This document shows positions 25,901 through 37,362 of a DNA stretch of 64,000 nucleotides, piece by piece (the stretch's first letter is position 1; each line of letters starts with the position of its first letter). Position numbers and translations under genes: made by a program. The DNA is taken from assembly GCA_002914845.1 (NCBI GenBank), contig JXTC01000044.1:1148259-1212258 (forward strand). Reading direction: 5' to 3'. The notes beneath the pieces are model-generated. The model was given only the letters and a program-made list of their open reading frames with translations, made no database searches and had not been told where the DNA came from. The stretch comes from Trema orientale. Lineage: Eukaryota > Streptophyta > Magnoliopsida > Rosales > Cannabaceae.

Positions 25901-27396
25901 CTCCAAAAATCAAAAAATAATTTAGGTCAAGAAAATTCGTAAATAAAAAATGATTGTTTACTACTTTATTTGACCATGGTTGAATACAAAAAAATAAAAG
26001 TAAAAATAAAAATAATTCACTTCCAGTGTTTAGCTTGATCGTATTTGAATTTTTTCAAACAAGGTTAAGCCACCCATCTTCAACATAAGGTTTCACTTGC
26101 AATTTCAAGTAAGTCGTACTTATTCAATTGAGGTCGAGTATTTGAAGAGACAAAATCTGTGTTATCATTTTAGATGTTGCAACATCACTGTTACAAACAT
26201 TACTGGAATATTTGACCTAACACTTTTAAAGTGTTGGTCCGAATTTTTCAAATGTCATATGATTAGTTAATTGTTTAATTTTACAAGATTTAATTAGAAT
26301 TATTTATGATTAATCTTTGACTTGCAAGAAAATTAATCCAATTAATTATATTCGGTGAGAATACAAAAATCGGTCATAACAATATTTGTGTTTTTTTAGG
26401 ATTCTGCCCAAATTTATGACCAATTTCCTCGATAGCTAGTGAGAGAAGGGATGCCATTTTTGGTCTTTTGATTTTTCATTAAAATAAAATGCTCTTTTTT
26501 TTTTTTTTTTTTTTTATCATATGAGTTATAATTTGTTTTGTTATTTCTTCTTAAAACTTGACCCTTAGGTCAAGAAAGATAGTGCCCAAACTACTTATTG
26601 GATTTAATAATTTGCCTTACCTTATAGAATTCTGATAACCATTAATTTATAGGTCTAAAAGTTTTCAAGAAATGTTTTTTGGACATCTAAAGAAAGTCAT
26701 ATAAGATATTCTTTCGGAACCGCCAAATTAAAGAATCCAAAAATTTTATTCCTTCGAACGCTGGAATGACTTATTAAACCTAATTATTTGAGATTTTTTT
26801 TTTCTTTCAATAAAAAGTCATGAGAGAGTCTATGATAAAATCCTTCTTTTTCGATTCTAGGTGAGACATTTTATTCTTAGTCATTCGATTATTATCCAAG
26901 AATTCGAATGCTTTATGTATAATATCATATTGTATATTTATCGATACGTTACTATTTCTTTGAATTATATTTACCCTTCCATACCCTTCCGTACGCCCGT
27001 TCCATGTAACACGTTAGAGAGTTTCTTTCCTTCTTTGTTCTTTTTTTTTCTTTTTTTATTTAGCTTTTAACGCACTCTCCCTCCCTCCTTACCTTCATCC
27101 ACTCTTGGCGCACCACTAACCCAGCTCTGTAACTTTCCTTTTCTATTTATTTAAATATAATAGCATTTTTTATCTATTTAAATATAACAGTCCACTCAAA
27201 TCGAGCTCACTTCTTTTTTATTTATTTAAATATAACAATTTACAAGAATTTACTAGGGAACAAACGCCATATATGTATTAATCTTTTTTATTAATCTTGT
27301 TTGGGATTTTTCTCAAAAATTTCCAGTCTTTGTGTTATTTTATATATGTATATATATATATTGCCAATCCAATAAGGTTTTTTTTTTTTTACCTAA
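22985..27396. other. Long repeat-rich intergenic stretch
   Basis: No supported gene. Contents: LTR-like GGGCTCATGCCC / GGGCTTGTGCCC words near 23590-23630, many GCATG words at 23230-23550, a (CAAAAA)n tract near 24220-24242, the tandem repeat at 25304-25445, a poly-T run near 26491-26514, and three copies of ATTTAAATATAACA-like words at 27142-27238. The open frames are low-complexity. Confidence 0.4.
25304..25445. repeat. 70-bp tandem repeat, two units
   Basis: Units start at about 25304 and 25374. Both contain TTGAAGT, TAATTATAATCA, ACAGACT and ATTAAACACTA. The pair lies in a small region whose ends (AGCAATACTATAG and AGTATTACTCTT) are partly inverted, so it may be part of a MITE. Confidence 0.55.
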
Positions 27397-27399
27397 GTG

Positions 27400-27590
27400 T
27401 AGGTATTTTTTTTTTTTTAGCCGTTGGATCATCATCTAATGGTGATCCAACGGCTATAATGAAGTGCATAAAAAGATCCGTATCATTAATGTTATTTCTC
27501 AATCTTACTTTTTAATATAAAAAAAAAGTGTAAGAAAAATTTTCATTGGCTAAAACGATACATATTCATAGGTAAACAAAAAAATACCTA
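27400..27590. mobile_element. Small foldback MITE-like element
   Basis: TAGGTATTTTTTT at the left and AAAAAAATACCTA at the right form short inverted ends. Inside is a 13-bp perfect palindrome arm, AGCCGTTGGATCA...TGATCCAACGGCT (27419-27455). The same AGCCGTTG(G/T)ATCAT word recurs near 42150. No clear target duplication. Confidence 0.35.
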
Positions 27591-27858
27591 TATATATATA
27601 AATTTGGGGATGCAGTTAGGGAGGCAGAGCGTTTAAACGCTTTTAAAGCCTTCGGGCAAGAGAAAAAAAAAACATTTCTAAGAGTGTTAAATGGAAAGTT
27701 AAATTTAATTTAGAGAAATAATAAGGTGTTAATAAGTGTATAATATATGTTTTTGTATATAGAGCATTTGGATTATTGGATTATAAGGTCTCACTTAGGG
27801 TCAAAAAAGATAGTTCTAATATAGTCGTTCCTAAAAAGATAACACTACATATCCCCAC

Positions 27859-30107
27859 TGTCACGACCCAAAATCCTAGGCCGTGACTTTTAGTAATTTT
27901 GAGTGTAAATTAATAGAAATATGGAATTTTACAAAATTCAGAGAAAACCAAGTACTTGGATATTTCATTTTAGTCCTTGAATCATTAAAATTCTATATAA
28001 AAAGGAACTCATCTTTAATTTAATTTATTAAGAAAGATATGCCAATTAAAATTTAATAAAACATAGTTAATTTATACGAAAACTTGGTTTGATAAAAACT
28101 TTAGTGTTGATAAAAATGAAGTCCGCAAACCTTAAGTCGGATAGTCTAAAAACTGATTTACGAAGTTAATCAAGATTCCAAGTACTTAAATCTTTAAAAA
28201 ATATTCTCCTTGAGAACCAAAGGGTCCCGTTTATACACCAAGTCCTCAAATAGTAGAAAATACGTCCTTATACATTCACTAAGTAGGAACAACAAACTTG
28301 GCTAAATAATTGGACACGGAGTAAGAGTGAGACAAAGAAAGGTACCAACCCAAGAGGAATAAGACTTTGAGTGTAAACCAAGCGACTTGTCTAGCCAACG
28401 ATGCAACTAACTCGAATGGACCACCTGAAAGGGGGGAAAAATAGAAGAGGTGAGCTCGAAAGCCCAGTAGAGAAACTGTTACCTCATTTTAAAACATTTT
28501 TAGTGATAGAAAGCCCCTGCATGGATAGTTTAATCCAAAATACCTTTGCAAAACCACATGTGTATATATTCATAAAAATATCCAAAACCGATAGTCCATA
28601 TGCACATACATACATATATAGGCGTGCAGAAAGTATAATATCTCAAAACTAATCAATCCACAAACACATGACACAAATCCACCCATACCCATGAGTTCAC
28701 CACCTCTCATCAATGGAAATCAGGGTGTTGGCACTACGTGTGCCATACAGCCTGCCTGACACCTAGCCCATAACCGGAGGGGACACCCGTGTGTCGCCTA
28801 CCAAACCTGGAGGGGCAACCGCATTATCTACGCCTGCCAAATGGGGAGGTAATAAGAAGAAATACCCCCCGCGGGTTCACGGACTCTGCACTGTCGATGG
28901 GGCCGCAGCGCCACACTGTAAAATCCCCATGATGCTAATCTGAGACTCATGTATGATCCTATGATACGTGTACTCTGAACTGATGTATAAAAGTAACCAT
29001 ACAGTAATTTAAGTTCAAATGATGCTCTGATTTTTAATAAAATAGTTGATTAAATTTTTATAGAAAAATGGGCAGCATAAGGGCCCTATTTTAACATACC
29101 CAAAAATAATCTGCACTTAGAAAAGTCCCAGAGCAATCCAATATATAAATCATACCATTCAATTCCATCACAGATATTTAAAAGTTCTAAAATCACATTT
29201 GTTCTCATGTGTTGCAGAAAATAAATTTTACCCAAAACGACGTAAAAGAGAGGTATCCGAATCCCTATCTCACTAGAATAGCGATACCACGCTATTGGAT
29301 GCTCAAGGTGCCGATTGAACGATCATTCGGAGGGTCGAGAACCAATTCCATGCCCTCAATCGCATACTTGGGAAAAATCAACTTCTCAATGAAGCCTCAA
29401 ATCAATGAACAGACTTCTTCATTGAATTCCTAATGTCCAAAATAGCTAAGTTAGACATATAACTTGACCAATCCGGGTCTGGGCCGACACCGGACCGGTG
29501 ACACACAAAACGAGACAAAATCTAAGTCGTTAGATATTGATTTTCTTGCCGGTCACCAAATATAATCAGTATATATATCAAACTTCTCCATTTTCCGAGT
29601 ACATTCCAAAAATGACAACAAAAACGAAATCTAACGGTCGGATTAAAAACTAAAATTCGAAATTCAAAACATCCAAAAATGACAACTTTCAATCCGAGCA
29701 AAATAGGATCGTGAAATATATACCTTGAGGTTCCTTGCGACAATACGAATCCAACGGCCTGGTTTGAGGTCAAATGGTGACTGGAATCGTCGCCGGAAAT
29801 CGAAACTTCCCACAGCCAAAAATGGCATTTTCCAGCGATGTCGAGCTCGTCGGCGACCAGGGACCGGTGGCATGGGCAGTAGGCGATGTGGGGGAGCTTC
29901 GCCGATGGTTGGGAAGGCCGGATGGTGGCTGTGGCGACGGCGGTTCCTCCTTGTGTTCCTTCGGCTGAGAGAAGGAGAGAGAGACGAGACTGAGATCGAG
30001 AGTGAGGGAGAGGGACGAGAGGGAGAGAGAGAAACTATTATATATATATTAAATTTTTTTTTAAGGTCAAATGACCAATATGCCTTTTAAAAAAATAGGT
30101 TTTTACA
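27859..30107. mobile_element. Solo LTR or LTR-type element, 2.25 kb
   Basis: Starts TGTCACGACCCAAAATCC and ends AATAGGTTTTTACA, giving TG...CA ends. Perfect 5-bp duplications CCCAC flank it (27854-27858 and 30108-30112). It is GC-richer than its surroundings in the middle (28700-28920) and near the right end (29780-30030), where GA-rich sequence follows. Open frames on both strands at 29660-30090 reach about 120 codons but overlap each other and show no retroviral motif, so I do not call them genes. No gag-pol domains and no internal second LTR, so a long solo LTR is the best reading. Confidence 0.78.
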
Positions 30108-30112
30108 CCCAC

Positions 30113-32629
30113 TATTATATCACATTTTTTGTACTAAGACATGTGAGTTGTCACCATCTAATTGGTGCATTAAAACTTAGCATAAATAGATTAAATATTA
30201 TCATCAATTGAGTAATGACGAATCACGTACCATATATATTGATATTAAAAATTTGGTACAATAATTAGTACCCCAAATATTATCCTTCTTAAAAACGTAT
30301 GAGACTTGGTAAACTAGTCTTTTAGGATCCCAACACTACACTACATAAATAACTTTCCTAAATTTTCAAAATAATTGTAAAAATATAATTCACAATTTTT
30401 TTAAAAGAAAGGATTGACATTTTATTTAAATGTTAGCAATGTCGACCACTAGAGCATCTGAAATACAATCATGATACTCTTTCCGATCAAAAGAAATAAT
30501 CACCTAAAGAAGCAAAAGAACAAGCTACAAAATTTTTTAACAGGGACATTGTTGAAATACAAAATTACTCATTCTAGCACCCAAAACTAGCACCGGATCT
30601 TGCACTAATCACCAGCTCTTACAGCATAAGAGCATCACGCTCTCAACTACATGAATGTTCAGCACAATGATAAGGCAAACATTCCGCACACCTATAACAA
30701 TGCCATTATGATCTCCAACGTCCCATAGCCGCAGCTCCAATATATAGCATCAACACCTTCTATGAAAGCAGCATTGCCGGTATTCGATTTAAGAAGTCCA
30801 AAACCCGGAGGAATTCCACCTTTCATCTCTGGCAGCCAGTCCACACGTGTGAAGACCTGGTGCACCAAAATCGTAATGCTGAAAATCATACGGGAAACGT
30901 TCTGCTTCTTCAACAATATCAGCCTCTCATCCTTTTATATGGCCACACCATTATCGAACACGGATCATGTTTCGATCGAGCAATCCGAATGCACCTAGAC
31001 ATCACGCAGAAATATCTAAGTACGTTCATCTTTAGAAAGAGATTTTAAAGCGAACGTCACACAACTCCGCGAAAGCGAAACCAGCAAAGCTAGCTAGTTA
31101 GTCTCAAGAGAGGTTCACAATTACACCCCCATGAGGCATTTAATACATCCTCGTCTTGATTGTTACACCAAGCACAGAGGGGTAAACAATGAACATTTAT
31201 AAAAAAAACCTTTTTTTCCTTACTAGGAATCTTCAAATTCCGAAGAGATTTCCACCGAAATCTATCCCGTGAATGACAAGAGTTAACCCTCTTTTGTTTC
31301 TAAATCCATCGTGAGCTTGCATCCCAATCTGTCAACTGGAAAATATATATTTGACTCATTGAACCTAGCTAGTTTGTGTCATCCCGTACAATTACTCGTT
31401 TATCTTTTCTAGTAACTTTTACGTACTAAAAAGGGAAAAGAAAAAAATCATCATTGAAAATCCTATAATTCCTGCCTTGTTTGCACTCTTCTCTTGTTTG
31501 TGGCACAGCCCATTTCTGATCAGTAAGCATATTTAGTTACTTTCCTATAGTGCTTGATCATTTGAAGTGTGAAAGGGCACTCTATTTTGAGCTCCTTATC
31601 ACTCAGTATACGCAACTTTGATAAAAGCTAATAATATTTTTTTTAGCTTTTGACCTCTTGGAATCCTACATATATATATGTATATATGATTAGGGAATTA
31701 GATCAATACATATATATATATATATATAATTGGTAACAGTTTAGTTGTTACTATATTAGGCTCTTTCACTCATACACATGTATTATTTAATTTCAAGTTC
31801 TATAATAAGGTTTACCTAAATTTTATTAACCCACTTTCTTTACATGAGAATGCCTAAAAACGTGGACTGTTTTCATGATTTTCGTCTTAAAATTAACGAG
31901 TTTTGATGATCAGCAGTTTGCTGAAACTTGGTATAACATGGAGGAAAGACTGCAATCTGCACATTCAACTGCAAAATTTCATATTCTGATCAATAAAAAC
32001 AAGTGTGGTTCATGAGTAAAGAAGGTTCAATTTCAATAATGAATAAAAGTAATTCGTTGTTTTGGAAACTACCAATAAAATTAGAATAATGATTCATTAT
32101 TGAATTAGTGTATAAACACAGAAATTTAATTTCACCTGACAGAATGGCAGGCCACGAATAAAGAAGTAAGATGATTTGGCACCTAAAAATCATATTGTAA
32201 CGTTAGTAACATTGTGGATATTCACAAGTATATATGGCTAATTAGTGCTATAATATTTTGACTATTTTCCAACTGAATCCCCCAAAAGAAAAACAGGGTA
32301 GTATTGTATTACAAGAGAAGACGCCTTTAGAACGTAAAAAAACCATGCTTAATTACTATAAACCTAACAGAGCCTTAACTGAAACAAATTAAGCAAATTC
32401 AATTACTACAGGTGAAAACTAGAAAGTTCAAAGTTGAAACCTGTGATATAATCTAATATAAGCTCAAGACTTCTAAGAACAAAGTTCACTCCTGTGAATT
32501 GCATTTATCAACGTTCAAGAGGGAAAGTTTTCAGTTTCTTAATAAGACTACTTTATCTTTCATTCCGGCTATCAACTTTCGCTACCGAGTTTTTTAGCCG
32601 TAGCTGATGTAGAGTACTATATTAATAAC
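30113..32629. other. Intergenic stretch, no supported gene
   Basis: The minus-strand frame at 30692-30916 contains DWLPEMKGGIPPGFGLLKS and GYGTLE, with only a faint LOG-like hint, and no flanking exons. The rest is AT-rich, with (TA)n tracts at 31671-31688 and 31711-31728. Confidence 0.35.
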
Positions 32630-32770
32630 AAGGCCTTCTCTGTTTTTGAAATTGATCCAAGTTTAAAAAATTTCTGCTCATTCTTATCATGTTCATTTAT
32701 CATAACCATCAACAATAACTGAGAATGAGCGGAAAACGTTTAAACTTTGATCAATTTCATAGAATTCCTT
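32630..32770. other. Imperfect hairpin, microRNA-precursor-like
   Basis: Left arm 32648-32685 (begins GAAATTGATCCAAGTTTAAA) and right arm 32721-32758 pair without gaps over 38 positions with six mismatches, around a 35-base loop. Weaker pairing continues outward (AAGGCCTTCTCTG against the complement of CATAGAATTCCTT). The shape suits a MIRNA stem or a very small MITE; nothing here tells which strand would be transcribed. Confidence 0.45.
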
Positions 32771-33229
32771 TTAGTGATTACAGAAGATAGAATCACATAC
32801 CCAGTTGCCAAAACACGAAAGCTTTCAACGAGAAGAAAAACAGTAAAGCGCCAGTTATTTGGCGTATATTAAACTTGTCAACCTTAAACATGAGGGGGAG
32901 AAATGAAAGCATACAGAGAAACCAAACCATGTGTTACGAAGATTAGAAAACTCATCCCGGCCCATGACTTCATTCATGATCATTTCATTTGAGGCTCATA
33001 CATCTAGTTCAAGAAAAGCAACTGAAGCTAGCTCATAAAATATGTGTGTTCATTAAGCCTGGTGTATTATTGGATCCACGTCTATATCTTAATGTTGTCT
33101 AAATGCATAATGTTACATACAAGGGTACTGCATATACCATGGTATCAAATCTGCAAAAGAAAAAGGAATTTCTAAAGTTAGAAACTGAAAGATGTGAATA
33201 TAGGATTATTCCCTGGCTATATATAAAAT

Positions 33230-34526
33230 GCAGTTGTTTTGTGCCTTGGAAGTTCAAATCAGCTGGGAAACCTTAAGGAATGTTCCTAGATCCGAACCTA
33301 GTACACTAGCTAACTGAACTCGATATAGTAGAAGTACAGGAAAAATATAGTCCACAAATTAGCGGTCGTAAAAGAGAAACGTGAAGCAGTTTATTTCTGA
33401 GTATGAATTACACCACGTAATTGCACAAGGACCCTTTCTTGCTCAGCCGATCTCACACGCACAGGGTCGCCTTGCTAAAGCGGAAAATGTGCCATGCCTA
33501 AGGCACAATGAGTCAAGAGTTAGCCACACACAAGTAATCAAGCAACACACACAAATAAAGTACGGCAACCCTTCCCACCTCAAATTAAACTCGATAAAGG
33601 AAATGTAACGATCCATGCTTGTTTTTGCAAGCATTTACCCCTGCCTGAGTCCCAGTTGCTGTTATCTGCAAATATTGAAATAAATAAGATGGGGGGGAAA
33701 ACTAGTTTGCTAGCGACTGGCCGTACGCAGTACTACTTTGCCGCAGAACAGAAAAGCTAATTGGAGGAGATCAGCCTTTTAAGGGGGAGTTATGAGCTTC
33801 AGACATTAATATGTGTTAGGTACCCAGATGAAATATATTGACCGTATCTGATATATTCTTCAAGCAGATAAAAATTTTCTCCTCAGGCGATATGTAACTT
33901 CTATTGTCGAATTTCCTTGTGTATGTATGTGTGTGCAAGGAATGCAGCAGTTTTGTGCCATCAAAGTTCAAATCAGCTGCGAAAACCGTAAGGAATGTTC
34001 CAAACGTAGTACACAGTAGCTAATTGAACTCGACATAGTAGGATAACTAGTACAGAAACTATAAAGGAGACAAGCTAGCAGTATTAAAAGAAAAATGTCA
34101 CGGAGTTAATTTCTGAGTATGAATAACACGACGCGATGGCACAACGACCCTTCCTGGCTCAGCAAATCCCGCACACAGAGGCTCGCGAAGGCGGAAACAC
34201 AAACACTCTATGCACACCATTGTGAAACTCATGAAACTCCAAAAGGGAAATGTACAATCCGTGCTTGGTTTTGCAAGCATTACCCCCTGTATAAGTCCCA
34301 GTTTTTAGTTTCCATATTACCTGATCTACCTTCTATTTCTACTTCTCCGGTGTCATTTGCCAAATATTGAAGATAACTAAGAGGGAAAAAACACTGGCTA
34401 GCTAGCCGAACGCGGTAGTACTATGCTGCAAAATAGAGAAGTTAATTGGAGGAGATCAGAAGGTTTGAGTTATTAGCTTCAGACAAATCACTGTATGTGT
34501 AAGGTACCTAGGTGAAATATATTGAC
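33230..34526. repeat. Direct tandem duplication of a unit of about 0.6 kb
   Basis: Copy A 33230-33843 and copy B 33945-34526. Shared blocks in order: AAGTTCAAATCAGCTG, AAGGAATGTTCC, AGTACA, TTTCTGAGTATGAAT, CTGAGTATGAAT, GGAAATGTA, TTTTGCAAGCATT, CTAATTGGAGGAGATCAG, GAAATATATTGAC. Copy A has about 65 extra bases near 33505-33575. Open frames on both strands are not conserved between copies, so it is probably non-coding. Function unknown. Confidence 0.75.
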
Positions 34527-35893
34527 TTTACCTTCTTCTATTCTTGCTAAAAAATGCATAAAAATTCCGCCAAAAATGGAACCATATAACAGTTCTTCAA
34601 ACATATCAGTACATCGAATCACTATGTTCAAAGTTTTTCATATCTGTAGAAGTTTCTTTATTAGCTTTTATAGTAAGCTTAGTGTAGTATTTTTGACATC
34701 TCGACATGATAGTAGAGCCTCTGTTGTCATCAACTTGATCAACCTACCTCAGTTATTTCGAAACACTTTCAGCTTATATGTTTAATTGTTGATTTTTGTT
34801 CCTTTTTTTTTTTCTTTTCTTTTCCTTAACAGAAAAGAGACAGAACAAGAAGGGCAAAATGTCCCAGCAATAGACTTGCTTCATTTCAGCACTGATTTGC
34901 CCACTTCTCCCAAATCTTATATCTCTGGACTATGGTGCTTTGCCTTATAGTGTATGATAATCATTTTTATTAGGGAAAAACCAGATCTGTTTTATATTTC
35001 TTATTTTTTTTTTTCTCTTTTCTTTTTTTGACGAGGAGAAAATGAGCTTTAGTTGCCCTGTTTTTTTTCAAGGCTTAGAAGAAGCTCTAGCCTCTCATAC
35101 CTCAGCTAATACTAATAATAGTAATTATTTAAAAAAAGAACAGAAAAAATCAAAAACCCCACGAGAGTTAAAAGACTTTCTACATCGTCGAAGCCCCTTA
35201 TATTGTTTTTCACAACTCTCTCTTCTCACACCACGAACGAACTCAACTCACCAATGTGAAAAACTTGAGCTTCATAGTCTCTCTCTCTGCAAACAAGAGA
35301 ATTCCCACTTGTATTTCAACTACACAAATGCATATTCATTTTTCTGTTCACAAATTTCTTCTTGATTTTCCCACCAACCAAACATCTTCCAATTATTCTC
35401 CCTTTGATTCATTCTCCTCCATTTTTCTTTACGCGAGCTATTCTCATCTTTTTCTTCATACCCTTTTCCTCCAAGCCCGTTTCGATTTCAATTTCTTATA
35501 GCTTGATTCATAACTTTCTCCTAACCGTTCTATAATCCAATTGTGTTAACCATTCATAACTTTCTCCTAACCATTCTATAATCCATTTTTCTCATTATTG
35601 TTTCGTTCGAAGACTGAGTCAACCGGTTGTGTATTAGATTTTCATTCTTTAGCTTTCTATTCTGGTGGGTTATCATTCTTTTGGCTCTTTTTCTGGCATT
35701 TTGGCTCTCTTATCCTGTTTTTCTGGGTTCATTGGTCTTGAATTTGTAATGGTAGCTCGTAATTTTATGGTGGTTTTGGTCTAGTTTGTGTTTCATTTGT
35801 TTGCAGAGAGTGTAATTTGAACTGGGGTTTTGTTCTTTTGTTGTGATTTTGATCACTGACTCCGGGGAAAAGTGAGCTTTTTTCTGGACTATA
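34527..35893 (+). promoter_or_regulatory. Promoter and 5' leader of the 35894 gene
   Basis: From about 35200 the sequence turns CT-rich (CTCTCTTCTCACACC, CTCTCTCTCTGC), as plant leaders often are. A 34-bp direct repeat lies at 35506-35539 and 35552-35585. A possible leader intron could end at TTTGTTTGCAG (35796-35806). The transcription start is not fixed. Several upstream ATGs lie in the leader; whether they are in the mature RNA is unknown. Confidence 0.4.
35506..35585. repeat. 34-bp direct repeat in the 5' leader
   Basis: ATTCATAACTTTCTCCTAAC followed by (G/A)-free TTCTATAATCCA occurs at 35506-35539 and 35552-35585. The units differ at one base and are separated by 12 bases. Confidence 0.9.
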
Positions 35894-37362
35894 ATGTCTC
35901 AGCAGCAAAACCCACATGAGGGTTCGCAATCTCTGCAAAAATCCATGGAGCTCGATGGCAATAATGGTGGAACAGATCTCAAACCCTTCTCAATAAGGTA
36001 TTTGGTCTTTACACCAAAAAAAATTAAAAAAAAAAGGTTCTTTTCTTTTTTTGTGTTATCTCCGATTTGGCTTTTATTTTATCTTGCTCTCTTACACTTC
36101 ATTGAATTCATGGAGTGGATTTCTGTTTTTTCTGGTGATTTTCTTTTACATATTTTATTTCCTTTCATATACTGAGGAAGCTTTCTGCAATTACCTAATA
36201 CATTTTATGGTGGTTCCTTATGTACTATTCATTATGGAGTTGAATAAACTGCCTTGAATTTAATCATTTTTTGGAAAGGATTCTGGATTTAATTTTGAAT
36301 TATTCAAATCTTGGATCTATTAACCTTTTTTGGATGAGATTTGATTACTGAACTTTGTCCGAGTTTAAAATGTGATCTAAACTGTTGTTCACTTTTGTGT
36401 CTATTTCTACAATTTTTGATGCATCTTCATTATAATCATTTGATGGGAACTAATGCCAATGTGAAAGTTCTTTGCTCCAACATTTCAGTAGGCACTAGCA
36501 TTTCGTGTGTTTTTAACTTTTGTTTTTTTTTTTTTTTTTTAAATTTTACTGCAGACAATATGTTCTTGCTTCTCGTCAGAAAGATATGTTTCATAGCTGG
36601 CCATTTCCAGAGAAGTACTTGCATATCTTTCTAAAGCATGGTATCAATAATGTCTTGCCTCCTCTTGAACCCCATCATTTAGCTATCCAATCTCTTAGAG
36701 GAAGTCATCGACGTTCGAATTGTTCCCAACAAAATAAAGAAAATGCCGGTGGTTCCTACCAAGAAATTCATCAAATTACTGTAGAACAAGAGGAGCTTTC
36801 GAAAGGGGGATGCAATTTGAAATCTGATGAAACGGTATCCAAAATTTGCAATCCAGATTTCCATTTATCTTTTTCTTGCAATACTTATGAGCATGAAGAG
36901 AATGATCCTCAACTCAGTTCTGATGTTGCTTCTGCTAACATGGTTTCTAGAGATCAACCTTCTACTAACATACCAAGTTCCCTCCATGTTCGTGATCCGT
37001 GTGATAAAACAATGAATTCGACCAGGAGGCTGTGGCTAAAGCGAAAAAGGCATAAGGGTAAGGGAAAGCATAAGAAGAAATCAATTGTGGATGTTTTAGC
37101 CGTCGCAAAGCCTTGTACACCAGAGAAGCTTTGTATAATTAACAGGTTGTGCAATGGTTTAAGAAATTGGCCTCTTGAGGACAGCACTGCAGGAACAAAA
37201 CAGATTACCGAAGTTGAGCGTAGCTGTGAATCTGAACTAACCGAAGAGGGCTTAAACGATAAGCTTCAAGCAGATGATTCTGTTGATGCTGATAACAATA
37301 TGTTGGGTAGAAAAGGATTGGTAGTAAAGTTCAAGTTCAGTGGTTGCACTTCCACTTCCTAG
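35894..37362 (+). CDS. Plant protein of unknown function with a conserved-looking N-terminus and basic nuclear-type segment
   Basis: Exons 35894-35997 and 36555-37362 give 303 residues; the GT-AG intron splits the Arg codon in PFSIR-QYVLA. I chose ATG 35894 because it opens the frame that joins in phase and follows an upstream stop. Residues 31-75 (PFSIRQYVLASRQKD, then WPFPEKYLHIFLKHG, then VLPPLEPH) look like a compact conserved domain that I associate with uncharacterised plant proteins but cannot name. The middle is Ser/Asn/Asp-rich and probably disordered. Near residue 190 is a strongly basic run (RLWLKRKRHKGKGKHKKKS), a likely nuclear localisation signal, followed by an alpha-helical stretch with Cys residues. 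It ends GLVVKFKFSGCTSTS. No signal peptide or membrane segment. Function unknown; a nuclear role is inference. Confidence 0.85.

Noticed and set aside
29660..30090. Overlapping open frames of 64-121 codons on both strands
   Set aside because: They lie inside the 2.25-kb LTR-type element, overlap each other in several frames, and reflect local GC richness; no domain is visible.
36520..36554. An upstream ATG giving a 280-codon single-exon gene
   Set aside because: The extra N-terminus (Met then a run of Phe) is the polypyrimidine tract of the intron; splicing to 35894-35997 gives a proper N-terminus.
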